From CAZYME01 sp964648115 (GTDB lineage: Bacteria; Pseudomonadota; Gammaproteobacteria; Legionellales; Legionellaceae): 32,833 nucleotides of DNA. The notes below the pieces were generated by a model that made no database searches, was not told the origin of the DNA, and was given only the letters and a program-made list of their open reading frames with translations. Of this stretch, positions 24,160 to 32,502 are shown one piece after another (positions within the stretch are counted from its first letter, which is position 1; each line of letters begins with the position of its first letter). The translations under genes and the position numbers were made by a program. The DNA lies in assembly GCA_964648115.1 (NCBI GenBank), contig CAZYME010000028.1:1-32833 (forward strand), read 5' to 3'.

Positions 24160-25107
24160 CTATTCCTTATGGAATTTAGTGGTATTTTCACGTGGGTGCG
24201 TCGGACCTATACTTGCCATATAAGTCATTATTACTTTATTAAATAGGTCATTTTGCACGCCCGAAAATAGTTTTGGTTTATCAGCAATCGTGGGGTATAA
24301 CAACTGACTGTATGCTGCATCTGTTAACCCATTAGGCGATTTTTTGACTTCTGTAAACCACTCCTGTAGTGCTTGAGGTTCAACGACATGTACTTCAAAA
24401 TGCATGTCTGAAAATCCATCTCCATTGTATTGCGTGTTTAAACCATCATAAACGCCAGGTTCATTAGCTAAAAGATGCAAACGGGTTCGCATGCCGGCCA
24501 TGGCATAAATCTGGCTGCCTAACTGGGGAATAAAGAATGCGCTCATTGGGACATTATCTGTTGTTATCCAATACTCAACCTGCTGACCTACTGGAATTTC
24601 AAGATAGTTGACCGTTGCAATGTTTTGCTCTGGATAAATAAATAACCATTTCCATGGCAACGCAATCACTTCGATTAACATGGGTTTTTGATCCTGTGCT
24701 CCAATTCGTCGATAGGGATCTAATTCATGGGTTTTTTTCCAAGTCATAATGCCTAAGACCAATATAATCACACAAGGAATACCCCACCATAATATTTCCA
24801 AATAAAAGCTATGACCCCAATTCGGTTTATAATCCCTGGTACGGTGTGATACTTGATAATGATAAACAAAGGTAATGCTCATGATGATGACGGGTAAAAC
24901 CACAATCAACATTAAAGCCAAAGTATCAAAAAACAACTTTCGTTGTTCGTAGGCAATAATACCTTTGGGATTAAGCATACCAATGAAGTGCTCTTTACAA
25001 CCACTTAAAGAAAGCAGTATTAGAGCGCCTGAGATGATCAATACAATTTTGAAAAGCCATCTAAAGGCATTTATATTAATTAAAGCATCTCGCGTCCTTG
25101 CGACCAT
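24160..25107 (-). CDS. cyoA: Cytochrome bo3 ubiquinol oxidase subunit II (lipoprotein)
   Basis: A 315-residue lipoprotein with a signal peptide ending at LSLSGC, two membrane helices, and a periplasmic cupredoxin domain (LIEVIALPWKWLFIYPEQN, VPMSAFFIPQLGSQIY). The CuA copper ligands of cytochrome c oxidases are lacking, as in quinol oxidases. The ATG at 25107 has AGGAG 5 bases upstream and gives a clean signal peptide; an in-frame ATG at 25194 would add 29 residues that do not look like a signal sequence. First gene of the operon; the 109 bases to the divergent gene at 25217 should hold its promoter, but no convincing box pair was found. Confidence 0.96.
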   Translation of the reverse strand: MVARTRDALININAFRWLFKIVLIISGALILLSLSGCKEHFIGMLNPKGIIAYEQRKLFFDTLALMLIVVLPVIIMSITFVYHYQVSHRTRDYKPNWGHSFYLEILWWGIPCVIILVLGIMTWKKTHELDPYRRIGAQDQKPMLIEVIALPWKWLFIYPEQNIATVNYLEIPVGQQVEYWITTDNVPMSAFFIPQLGSQIYAMAGMRTRLHLLANEPGVYDGLNTQYNGDGFSDMHFEVHVVEPQALQEWFTEVKKSPNGLTDAAYSQLLYPTIADKPKLFSGVQNDLFNKVIMTYMASIGPTHPRENTTKFHKE

Positions 25108-25216
25108 AAACACTCCTGGTTGCCATAATTTCTTAGATGCTACTATAATGATTGTATTTAAAATAAAACACAAAGAATTTTTCGGAATAAACATTTAATT
25201 AATATGGATTGGTACT

Positions 25217-25609
25217 ATGACCTATATAATATTTGCTCGCTGGTTTGGCCTAGTATCAGTAATACTTTCTTTAGGTATTTTATTTAACCTAGAGGATGCT
25301 CGCGATATGGCGAAACATATGGTGAAATCAGATTCTGGTTACATCATGGGTGGAGTACTTCCCACTATCTTTGGCAGTTTATCTTTAATGTTCGCTAATA
25401 GTTTTGAGTTAGGATGGACCTTAATCATTACTTTAATTGGAACAAGTATGGTTTTGATTGGGATTTTTCGAGTCATTTTTGTTAAGCAATGGAAAGCAGT
25501 TTTATCACGATACATCCAAGAAATTCCTTTTTTGTTTAGCTTATTTGGCTTGATGTTCGGTGTAATCCTGCTATATGTTGGTTTTATCGCAGATTCATTT
25601 GCTTTCTAG
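25217..25609 (+). CDS. Small four-helix membrane protein of unknown function
   Basis: A 130-residue protein with four predicted membrane helices (about 6-23, 44-60, 65-88 and 103-125) and basic residues in the loop after the third helix (VKQWKAVLSRYI). I know no family for it. It is divergent from cyoA and shares the intergenic region, and its last 26 bases overlap the end of the convergent transporter gene. The ribosome site is weak (ATTGGTACT before the ATG). It might be linked to respiration by position only. Confidence 0.75.
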   Translation: MTYIIFARWFGLVSVILSLGILFNLEDARDMAKHMVKSDSGYIMGGVLPTIFGSLSLMFANSFELGWTLIITLIGTSMVLIGIFRVIFVKQWKAVLSRYIQEIPFLFSLFGLMFGVILLYVGFIADSFAF

Positions 25610-26879
25610 ATCGCATAGAGTTGTGAAGAGGCCCTAAAGACTGGTTATTGCTGAGTATGGTTTTTGCGGTAATCAGAGTGATGCCTGCCATAAAAATTAG
25701 ATAATAAGCCGGTGTGATAAGGCCTATTTTTTCGGTCAGTAAAGTAACAACCAATGGCGTACTGCCACCGAATAAAGCATTTCCTAAGTTATAGGAAAAG
25801 GCTATGCCACTGTAACGAACGTTCTCAGGACAATTTTCAACAATCGCGGTTAGAGTGTTCCCTTGCTCCAGTGAACTTAAAATAGTTGCTGTGCCTAAAG
25901 ACAATAGCACTAATAATAGAGATTTGAACTGCAGTAAATAAAAGCAGGGTAACACCAAAAATAGAATCGCTATTGAGGTGATTATTAGCATTTTTTTTCG
26001 GGTAAAATAATCACCGCACATGCCTGCCAAAGGAACAGTAAACAGCATTACAATTAACATAATGCTCTCAATGGTTAGCGCGTTGGCCAATGAAAAACCC
26101 ATATGGTGCTCTAAATAAGTTGGCATATACCCAAAGAACACATAATAAAATGTTGATCCCATGCAAGTAAGTCCTAAAATTTTCAGCAGTTGGTAAGGAG
26201 CAAATTTGATAGCTGCAATAAATGGCATGGGCTCAAGAAGCTGCTTTTTTTGTAACTGCGAATAAACGGGCGTTTCAGATAGTTTAAACCGATAATAAAT
26301 GATTAATGAGCCTGGTAGCCCTATAAGAAGAAAAGGTAGGCGCCATGCCCAAGCGGTAATCGCCCCTTCGTTAAAAAACAAATGTAGTAGCATCAGTGTT
26401 ACTGTGGCTAATAAAAAACCTAAATTGGCGCCGATTGCTGCAAAACTCGTGTTAAATCCCCGTTTGTTAGGGGGTGACGATTCGGCAAGGTAGATCATTA
26501 TCCCACTGTATTCGCCACCAATAGATAGCCCTTGTATTAAACGAAGTAAGATGAATATGATTGGGGCAGTTAGCCCTATCTGTTCATAGGACGGAATAAC
26601 ACCAACCAAAAAAGTTGATATGGTGATAATTAAGATAGAAATTCTTAATGTTTTTGCACGGCCGCGAGTATCTCCAAAATAGCCAAAAAAAATACCGCCT
26701 AATGGTCTACAAAGAAACCCGGCGGCAAATACCATTAAAGCGTCAATGGTTGCATTGCCAGCCGATGCTTGCGGAAAAAATTTGGCACCAATTATAGGAG
26801 CCATGAAGATAAAAAGTCCAAAATCACACCATTCTATGGTATTGCCTAGACTCGAAATGAGTATTTCTTTTTTTATCAA
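25584..26879 (-). CDS. MFS transporter, metabolite:H+ symporter (ProP-like) family
   Basis: A 431-residue twelve-helix proton symporter of the MHS branch of the major facilitator superfamily, the group with ProP, KgtP and ShiA. Signatures are GNTIEWCDFGLF at the N-terminus, GYFGDTRGRAKTL in the first cytoplasmic loop, and RLIQGLSIGGEYSGIMIYLAE in helix four. In host-associated bacteria such proteins often import betaine, proline or dicarboxylates; the substrate cannot be fixed from sequence. The only start near the conserved N-terminus is TTG at 26879, with no clear ribosome site, so the start is uncertain. The C-terminal 26 bases overlap the convergent gene. Confidence 0.92.
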   Translation of the reverse strand: MIKKEILISSLGNTIEWCDFGLFIFMAPIIGAKFFPQASAGNATIDALMVFAAGFLCRPLGGIFFGYFGDTRGRAKTLRISILIITISTFLVGVIPSYEQIGLTAPIIFILLRLIQGLSIGGEYSGIMIYLAESSPPNKRGFNTSFAAIGANLGFLLATVTLMLLHLFFNEGAITAWAWRLPFLLIGLPGSLIIYYRFKLSETPVYSQLQKKQLLEPMPFIAAIKFAPYQLLKILGLTCMGSTFYYVFFGYMPTYLEHHMGFSLANALTIESIMLIVMLFTVPLAGMCGDYFTRKKMLIITSIAILFLVLPCFYLLQFKSLLLVLLSLGTATILSSLEQGNTLTAIVENCPENVRYSGIAFSYNLGNALFGGSTPLVVTLLTEKIGLITPAYYLIFMAGITLITAKTILSNNQSLGPLHNSMRSRKQMNLR

Positions 26880-26969
26880 TTGATAATCGCTTCAGGCTAT
26901 TATTAAATTCAATATACATGCATCTTTGAAAAGATAAATGCTATTTTATCCACAATGAGGTGTTACTTA

Positions 26970-27668
26970 TTAAATTTTCATTTTAGGGCGTACTCTACTT
27001 AACCCGCCATCGACAGCTAATACTTGTCCAGTAATCCAATTATTTTTAGGGTCTAAAAGAAAAATAATGGCACGAGCAATGTCTTCAGGGGTACCTATTC
27101 GGTCTAAGGCGTGCATTGCTTTCGATGCCTTAAAAGCCAACGCATTTGAAATAAGCTGCGCGGTAAGCGGGGTATCAGTCATCCCTGGCGCTACCACATT
27201 AAAGCGCAAATTTGAATTAGCGTAAGTTGATGCTGCAGATTGCGCAAGTCCGATAATTCCGGCTTTTGCAGCTGCAATTGCCTCATGATTGGCAATCCCA
27301 ACAAGTGCGGCCGCTGATGAAATCAATACTACAGAGCCCCCATCCTTCATATGCATCCCGGCTGCACGCACCGTTGCAAATGACGTAGTTAAGGAAGAAT
27401 CAATAACAGCTTGATATTGCTCTTGCGACGTAGTATGCGCGCTTTTTAATAATAAAGAGCCCGCACAATTAACAACGCCATCTATTGAGCCCGCTTGTTT
27501 AAATACCTCATTAACCGCATCAAAATCAGTCGCATCCAATAATGCATTAGGTTCAATCTTGCTGTTATCTCGAGCCGTGGTAAATACAGTGTCCCCCTGA
27601 GATTTTAAAGAATGAACTACTGCCTGCCCAATAGCGCTGCTCGCTGCAATAACTAAATAGTTTGCCAT
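26970..27668 (-). CDS. Short-chain dehydrogenase-like protein lacking the catalytic tyrosine
   Basis: A 232-residue classical-SDR fold protein. The nucleotide-binding turn reads AASSAIG (9 residues after the start region) instead of TGxxxGIG, NCAG (67-70) replaces NNAG, and the active-site region reads SSAAALVGIANHEAIAAAK, so the Tyr of YxxxK is Ile131 while Lys135 remains. The C-terminal WITGQVLAVDGG is intact. Loss of the tyrosine makes normal oxidoreductase chemistry doubtful; I recall similar NHEAIAAAK sequences in other bacteria, so this may be a subfamily trait and not decay. It could bind NAD(P) in a regulatory or non-redox role. No operon partner is evident. Confidence 0.88.
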   Translation of the reverse strand: MANYLVIAASSAIGQAVVHSLKSQGDTVFTTARDNSKIEPNALLDATDFDAVNEVFKQAGSIDGVVNCAGSLLLKSAHTTSQEQYQAVIDSSLTTSFATVRAAGMHMKDGGSVVLISSAAALVGIANHEAIAAAKAGIIGLAQSAASTYANSNLRFNVVAPGMTDTPLTAQLISNALAFKASKAMHALDRIGTPEDIARAIIFLLDPKNNWITGQVLAVDGGLSRVRPKMKI

Positions 27669-27711
27669 AATCTATTTTGCCTTTTTAATATGTTATTCAA
27701 ACAAAATAAGT

Positions 27712-27723
27712 AGGGTCTGTTGA
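27712..27723. repeat. Repeat end AGGGTCTGTTGA
   Basis: The 12 bases AGGGTCTGTTGA (preceded by T) match the outer arm of the nested palindrome at 21089/21228, after which similarity stops (TTATTTCC versus CAATT). No inverted partner is seen nearby. Confidence 0.5.
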
Positions 27724-27760
27724 TTATTTCCAAAGAAGTATCTAAAGAATAAAGGGGATA

Positions 27761-27784
27761 ATGGCGCTCCTAAATGAGCGCCAT
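27761..27784 (-). terminator. Hairpin downstream of the FAS1 gene
   Basis: ATGGCGCTC and GAGCGCCAT form a perfect 9-bp stem with a 6-base loop, 10 bases past the stop of the FAS1 protein gene. On the reverse strand it is followed by TATCCCCTTTATTCTTT, T-rich but without a solid T run. Likely transcription terminator for that gene. Confidence 0.65.
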
Positions 27785-27794
27785 CGTTAAGGAG

Positions 27795-28265
27795 TTACTC
27801 TTTGGGGAGCAATACTTGATTCACAACATGAATAACACCGTTTGAAGCCTTAAGATCCGCTTTTACAACTTCAGCGTTATTGACATATACTTTTCCATCT
27901 TTAACAGTAATGTCGACTTCCTGCCCACTAAGTGTTTTAACCATACCTGGTTTAATTTTATCAGAGGTAACGTCTCCGCTAACCACATGATAGAGCAATA
28001 CCGCTTTTAATTTTTCGGGATTGGCTAAAAGAGCGTCTAGATCAGCCTTAGGTACAACTGCAAATGCCTCATTAGTTGGGGCAAAAACTGTAAAAGGACC
28101 AGCGCCTTCTAAAGCTTTAACTAAATCAGCCTTTTTCAATAAAGAAACAAGGGTTGTAAAGTCCTTATTGCCGACGGCGATGTCAACTACAGTATTACCT
28201 GCATTTGCCGCCAGGCTAAATAAAGAAACCATAGCCACTAAAAATAACTTTCTAAAAGAATTCAT
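27795..28265 (-). CDS. Secreted fasciclin (FAS1) domain protein
   Basis: A 156-residue exported protein. Residues 1-22 are a signal peptide (MNSFRKLFLVAMVSLFSLAA then NA), with cleavage before Gly23. The remainder is a single FAS1 domain with TVVDIAVGNKDFTTLVSLLK, the conserved GPFTVFAPTNEAF (H1 motif) and VLLYHVVSG, ending in IHVVNQVLLP (H2 motif). Such proteins act as adhesins or stay in the periplasm; a partner is not known. AAGGA lies 7 bases before the ATG at 28265; in-frame codons further upstream to 28355 give no signal peptide. Single gene with a downstream hairpin. Confidence 0.95.
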   Translation of the reverse strand: MNSFRKLFLVAMVSLFSLAANAGNTVVDIAVGNKDFTTLVSLLKKADLVKALEGAGPFTVFAPTNEAFAVVPKADLDALLANPEKLKAVLLYHVVSGDVTSDKIKPGMVKTLSGQEVDITVKDGKVYVNNAEVVKADLKASNGVIHVVNQVLLPKE

Positions 28266-28489
28266 TTTAATATCCTTATAATTAAAAACAATTTTTATAA
28301 TACACCGTTGTAATAATAGGTTGGTGTTTAGCTTTATGCAATCCCACCATTCCAATTAAATTATTTTTTACCCCCGATAACCATTTTGCTACAAGATCAA
28401 CGTTGCATGATTTTAACTTTTTATGCAGGTTTGTTGTAAGATAAGACTATTCAGCCAGTCTTTGTTATCGCCAAATCGGGGTTAATTAA

Positions 28490-30028
28490 TTGTCAGTACT
28501 TAGGCTAATTCTTGCAGACCAGCTTAGTGAATCGCTCGCAAGCTTAAAAGAAACAGATAAAAAAAATGATGTCGTTTTTTTCTGTGAGGTGATGACAGAA
28601 GCAACTTATGTCCCACACCACCCCAAAAAAATTGCTTTTTTATTTGCTGCTATGCGCCACTTTGCCGAGACACTTCAAGACCAAGGTTTTAAAGTACGAT
28701 ACGTTAAATTAGATGACCCGGCCAATACTGGAAGTTTTAATGGTGAAATCGCCCGTGCAGCCAACGAACTCAAACCGCAAAAAATCATTCTCACCGAACC
28801 AGGCGAATGGAGAGTACTTGAGATGATGGCCCAATGGGAAGGCTTACTTGGTATTCCCGTTGAGATTTTAGAAGACAGTCGCTTTTTATGCAACCACACT
28901 GAGTTTAGTACATGGGCAGCGGGTAAAATGCAGTTCCGCATGGAGTTTTTCTACCGTGAGATGCGCAAAAAATATCACATACTAATAGATCCAGATGGCA
29001 AACCAGTTGGTGGTAAGTGGAATTATGACAAAGAAAACCGTAAGCCACCCAAGTCTGGCATGACTATTCCAAAACGTTTAACCCATAAAAAATCAGAGAT
29101 TACAGAAGAAGTTTTAAAACTGGTTGAAAAGCGATTTGCACATCATTTTGGCACGCCTACTCCCCTCCACTATGCCGTTACACGTGCTCAAGCACTGGTG
29201 GAGCTGGAACATTTTATCGACAAAGCACTTCCTTATTTTGGCGAATATCAAGATGCAATGATGTTGGGAGAACCTTATTTGTATCATTCTCTGCTTTCAT
29301 CCTATCTTAACGCTGGCTTATTATTACCGTTGGAAATATGCCAGAAAGCAGAAAACGCATACTTCATAAACAAAGCACCGCTCAATGCGGTGGAAGGATT
29401 TATACGACAGATCCTTGGCTGGAGAGAATATGTGAGGGGTATTTATTGGCACCATATGCCAGCTTATGCAGATCTTAATTATTTTAATGCAACATTACCG
29501 CTACCCGATTTTTATTGGGGAGAGGAAACAAATATGGTGTGTATCAGCGAAGCAGTTCGCCATACAAGAGACCATGCATACTCTCATCATATTCAGCGTC
29601 TTATGATTACTGGTAACTTTGCATTGCTGGCAGGTCTGGATGTTCGCCAAGTGCAGGAATGGTATCTTGCGGTTTACTCAGACGCATATGAATGGGTGGA
29701 AATGCCTAACACTCTTGGCATGGCATTATTTGGTGATGGGGGTATTTTGGCAAGCAAACCCTATGCTGCTAGTGGAAAATACATACAACGCATGAGTAAT
29801 TATTGCGAAACATGTAGATATAGCCCCAATGAAATGACTGGTGACACGGCCTGTCCATTTAATGCCCTTTATTGGGATTTTCTAGCACGCAATGAAAGCA
29901 AACTGCGTGGAAATCAGCGTATGCCTTATGTATTTGCAACGTGGGATAAATTTGAGCCCGAAAAACAAAAAAACATTAGAGCCCAAGCAAAGATTGTTCT
30001 GCAGCGCATGCAAGACAAGCAATTATGA
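28490..30028 (+). CDS. Iron-sulfur bacterial cryptochrome/photolyase (FeS-BCP, PhrB type)
   Basis: A 512-residue protein of the photolyase/cryptochrome superfamily, in the branch that carries a 4Fe-4S cluster and repairs (6-4) photoproducts using FAD and light. The N-terminal Rossmann-like domain has LILADQLSESLASL; the FAD domain has VEGFIRQILGWREYVRGIYW and HIQRLMITGNFALLAG. The four cluster cysteines are Cys351, Cys439, Cys442 and Cys455, with CETC and a 12-residue gap to ACPF; these are each one residue from the positions known for Agrobacterium PhrB. The start is TTG at 28490, 8 bases after a GGGG; no closer ATG exists. Monocistronic. DNA repair and light-sensing roles cannot be told apart from sequence. 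Confidence 0.95.
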   Translation: MSVLRLILADQLSESLASLKETDKKNDVVFFCEVMTEATYVPHHPKKIAFLFAAMRHFAETLQDQGFKVRYVKLDDPANTGSFNGEIARAANELKPQKIILTEPGEWRVLEMMAQWEGLLGIPVEILEDSRFLCNHTEFSTWAAGKMQFRMEFFYREMRKKYHILIDPDGKPVGGKWNYDKENRKPPKSGMTIPKRLTHKKSEITEEVLKLVEKRFAHHFGTPTPLHYAVTRAQALVELEHFIDKALPYFGEYQDAMMLGEPYLYHSLLSSYLNAGLLLPLEICQKAENAYFINKAPLNAVEGFIRQILGWREYVRGIYWHHMPAYADLNYFNATLPLPDFYWGEETNMVCISEAVRHTRDHAYSHHIQRLMITGNFALLAGLDVRQVQEWYLAVYSDAYEWVEMPNTLGMALFGDGGILASKPYAASGKYIQRMSNYCETCRYSPNEMTGDTACPFNALYWDFLARNESKLRGNQRMPYVFATWDKFEPEKQKNIRAQAKIVLQRMQDKQL

Positions 30029-30351
30029 TGGTTTGATTTAATTCTGTTTCTAATTGATTAGCTAAAGCTCTTAACAAATCCATCCGTTGTGTGATCAACC
30101 AGTTACCTCATAGGTAAATGTGACCGCTTGATGCCTCAATGGAAGGTGTTTGCCCACTATTTTCTATAAAAGGCTTTGAATTGGCTATAATATAAATAAG
30201 GTGACATGGTTTTTAAGTATTAAATTTACATGAGTTAATTCCAAAACGGACATGTGAGAGACATATTTATTAAAACAAGATTATCAATATGTCTCTAGTG
30301 AGCTTTGCGGCATATAGCTATAAAGCTCTAACTCCTAAGGAGTAAAAAATA
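30029..30351 (+). other. 323-base leader region with a -10 box and a 10-bp inverted repeat
   Basis: No gene is seen. A TATAAT box at 30186-30191 lacks a convincing -35. Downstream, AGAGACATAT (30257-30266) and ATATGTCTCT (30287-30296) form a perfect 10-bp stem with a 20-base AT-rich loop. Transcription from the TATAAT box would give the next gene a leader of about 150 bases carrying this stem. Confidence 0.5.
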
Positions 30352-30654
30352 ATGAGCCCATCTCGCGAGGATTTGATTTATCAGGCTCAAACCAAATCCA
30401 TATCAATTGCCTTCATTTACTCACCTAATGAATTAAATCAATATATTGTTGAAATAATATCTAAAAATTCAGACCTATATATTTGTAGGCATGACACTAT
30501 CCGTCATTTTCTTTCTGTAAATGATGCCGTCTATAATGCACAAAAATATGGAGCCAGTGAATTTTTTCTTTGTTTGGATAATACCTATGATGAATGCGGT
30601 TCAATGGGTTCTCGACAACAATTTGATTACATTCCCATTCATTCAAAAGTTTAG
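30352..30654 (+). CDS. 100-residue protein of unknown function
   Basis: A small soluble protein without signal peptide or membrane segment. It looks like a compact alpha/beta domain (SISIAFIYSP, YIVEIISKNSDLYIC, RHFLSVNDAVYNAQKYGASEFFLCLDN). I do not recognise the family; small domains of this general pattern are annotated as DUFs in many gammaproteobacteria. AAGGAG stands 9 bases before the ATG, a strong ribosome site, and the leader upstream is long and structured, so it is likely expressed. A repeat half-copy follows the stop. Confidence 0.75.
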   Translation: MSPSREDLIYQAQTKSISIAFIYSPNELNQYIVEIISKNSDLYICRHDTIRHFLSVNDAVYNAQKYGASEFFLCLDNTYDECGSMGSRQQFDYIPIHSKV

Positions 30655-30699
30655 GGTTCTTAAAATTAAATTAGGGCGTGTTTGCAATTCATCCACGAC

Positions 30700-30746
30700 G
30701 CCTACGTACCGTGGCTTGACCACGTTATCCAGAGATCTCCTTGGGG
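30700..30746. repeat. GCGG-type dispersed repeat, half copy
   Basis: GCCTACGTACCGTGGCTTGA then CCACGTTATCCAGAGATCTC matches the left half of the copy at 21129-21201. The right arm is missing. It lies between the convergent ends of the 100-residue gene and the DUF1295 gene. Confidence 0.75.
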
Positions 30747-30784
30747 AAGTGATTTATGCGGCTTGAGTAGACTTTTTGCTGCAT

Positions 30785-31558
30785 TTATTCAGAATCGATT
30801 TTTGTCTTAAACCAAGGAAAAAACATCGAGGTCCGCTTTTGATAATCGATATACTTTTGCCCTCTTGATTCCACTGAACCTCGCTCCGTAAGGGGCCCGG
30901 TCAACCGTGTAAATATAAAGTATAAAAAGAGTAGAGATACGATTCCAAGATATCCCCTATTTGATTGGACGGCAAATAAAGTAAAGCCAAGCCAGGTTAG
31001 CCAATCAAAAAAGTAATTTGGGTGCCTTGAGTAACTCCATAAGCCGATGTTACATACGCCATTTTTTTGTCGCGCTTTAAATCTATTAAGTTGCAAGTCG
31101 GCTAAAGACTCCCCTATAACCCCCAATAAGACAAAAACTATGCCCACTCCATCAATTAGACTCAAGCTGGAGTTTTTTGAAGTACTAATTAAATAAAATA
31201 CAAATGAAATTACAAATATTAATAATCCTTGAAGTTGAAAATTAAGAAAAAAGCCTAAGGACTGACTTATTTTCCAATGCGTACTTAGTTCTGTATAACG
31301 TTTATCTACATGGCCGTGACGAATTCGTGTGTACCAAAGATACCCCGCCAATCTTAAAGCCCATATTATAATAAGCGCACTAATCACAGCGCAACGCGGT
31401 GACATTGGCAGAGACCATAAATAAATCAATGCTGAAGCCATAAGACCTATAGACCAAGAGGCATCAACAACAGACGGGTTTTTGGTTAATCGATAAAAAA
31501 TCCATACAAAACACATTTGTAACAAAAGATAAAAAAATACGATTGCGATGATATTCAT
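30785..31558 (-). CDS. DUF1295 / steroid-5-alpha-reductase-like membrane protein
   Basis: A 257-residue protein with about seven membrane helices, belonging to the DUF1295 group related to 3-oxo-5-alpha-steroid 4-dehydrogenases and isoprenyl-cysteine methyltransferases. The diagnostic cofactor-site motif is LWSYSRHPNYFFDWLTWLG; NPSVVDASWSIG near the N-terminus is also typical. The natural substrate of bacterial members is not established; lipid or sterol-like reduction is possible. The start at 31558 overlaps the DUF2878 stop as ATGA, so the two are translationally coupled. An in-frame start at 31615 would run far into the upstream gene. Confidence 0.9.
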   Translation of the reverse strand: MNIIAIVFFYLLLQMCFVWIFYRLTKNPSVVDASWSIGLMASALIYLWSLPMSPRCAVISALIIIWALRLAGYLWYTRIRHGHVDKRYTELSTHWKISQSLGFFLNFQLQGLLIFVISFVFYLISTSKNSSLSLIDGVGIVFVLLGVIGESLADLQLNRFKARQKNGVCNIGLWSYSRHPNYFFDWLTWLGFTLFAVQSNRGYLGIVSLLFLYFIFTRLTGPLTERGSVESRGQKYIDYQKRTSMFFPWFKTKIDSE

Positions 31559-32091
31559 TTTATACCCATAATTTTCTGGTAACAGTAAACCGCTGAAGGA
31601 AGTAATAAAAGCCAAATAGCACCAATTAAATAGCAGGTTTTATAGCCATATGGAAAGAACGCCGCTCCCATTTTGGCGCCTACCGCATAAGCAAAGGCAA
31701 AACCAACGAATGACAATAGTCCCAATAGAATCGGATGTTTAAATAATTGATTCAATGTAGAGTACAAAACAACCGTAAAACTGATCCAAAGCGCTATCAT
31801 CCAAGGGGAGGTAAAATACGGCGAAAATGGATTGGCAGCAAAAATAATGGCTCCATTATAAATTAATAGGCTATCAATTAGAGTGCTAATACAAACGATT
31901 AATCCTAACAAAAACCAAAGTCCTCGGGTATTGTGTTGAATTCTATACTGCCAATAGATTTGAATGAGGACACATGCAATCACTATAAGCGAACTCATCC
32001 ATGAAAAACCCCTAGCAGCTAGTACGATGCAAGAAAACCAAGCGACGTAGTAGGCTATTGAATGAAATAAATAATGAAGCTTATTCATCAT
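31555..32091 (-). CDS. DUF2878-type membrane protein
   Basis: A 178-residue protein with five or six hydrophobic helices and no soluble domain, matching the DUF2878 family in length and in segments such as TSPWMIALWISFTVVLYSTL, GLLSFVGFAFAYAVGAKMGA and FPYG. Members commonly lie beside DUF1295 and cyclopropane-fatty-acid-synthase-like genes in proteobacteria, which suggests a role in membrane lipid modification; here only the DUF1295 neighbour is present. The start is one of two consecutive ATG codons (32091 or 32088). The family call rests on memory of the sequence pattern and the neighbour. Confidence 0.75.
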   Translation of the reverse strand: MMNKLHYLFHSIAYYVAWFSCIVLAARGFSWMSSLIVIACVLIQIYWQYRIQHNTRGLWFLLGLIVCISTLIDSLLIYNGAIIFAANPFSPYFTSPWMIALWISFTVVLYSTLNQLFKHPILLGLLSFVGFAFAYAVGAKMGAAFFPYGYKTCYLIGAIWLLLLPSAVYCYQKIMGIK

Positions 32092-32170
32092 AGTTTTGCC
32101 ATCAATTTATGAGTATGATAACCCGTATAATCTATAATTAAATTATACCCACATCACCATGGATAAGGCT

Positions 32171-32353
32171 ATGAATAAGAAATTACGTATTTTAGCCGCT
32201 TTGAGCTTATTTTTATTTGGGAGCGCTTCGACTTTTGGGTATACACGCCCCAATGATCCAACCATAAAAACAAAGCTCACAGCGAAACAGTATTATGTCC
32301 CCCAACAAAAGGCGACTGAAAAGCCTTATAAAAATGCTTATTGGGACAACTGA
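32171..32353 (+). CDS. Small exported protein of unknown function
   Basis: A 60-residue product beginning MNKKLRILAALSLFLFGSAS, a good signal peptide with cleavage near residues 22-23, leaving a basic, Lys/Tyr-rich mature peptide of about 38 residues without cysteine. The in-frame ATG at 32159 is possible; AAGG lies close to the ATG at 32171, so the start is unsure. It is divergent from the DUF2878 gene, separated by an AT-rich gap that should hold promoters for both. No family known. Confidence 0.6.
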   Translation: MNKKLRILAALSLFLFGSASTFGYTRPNDPTIKTKLTAKQYYVPQQKATEKPYKNAYWDN

Positions 32354-32399
32354 GGTGGTCCGCCTTTATCTTCAGACATTTTAACTCCCTAGATACCTA

Positions 32400-32417
32400 T
32401 TGCGGTAATTACCGCAA
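32400..32417. promoter_or_regulatory. Perfect 18-bp palindrome upstream of the LRR gene
   Basis: TTGCGGTAATTACCGCAA is a perfect palindrome with no loop, 85 bases before the LRR start codon and 46 bases after the preceding stop. The form suits a dimeric regulator's operator better than a terminator, since no T run follows. Function inferred. Confidence 0.5.
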
Positions 32418-32502
32418 GAAATTGATTGCATTATACACTTTTGGCAAATTTAATTAACAGAACGATTTTGTTTTAACTCAGCAATCCCTAGAGAGGTTAA
32501 TT

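Noticed and set aside
32340..32392. A 13-codon reverse-strand ORF (MSEDKGGPPQLSQ) with GGGAG before its ATG
   Set aside because: Too short to support as a gene and overlaps the end of the small exported protein gene; listed only because the ribosome site is good.
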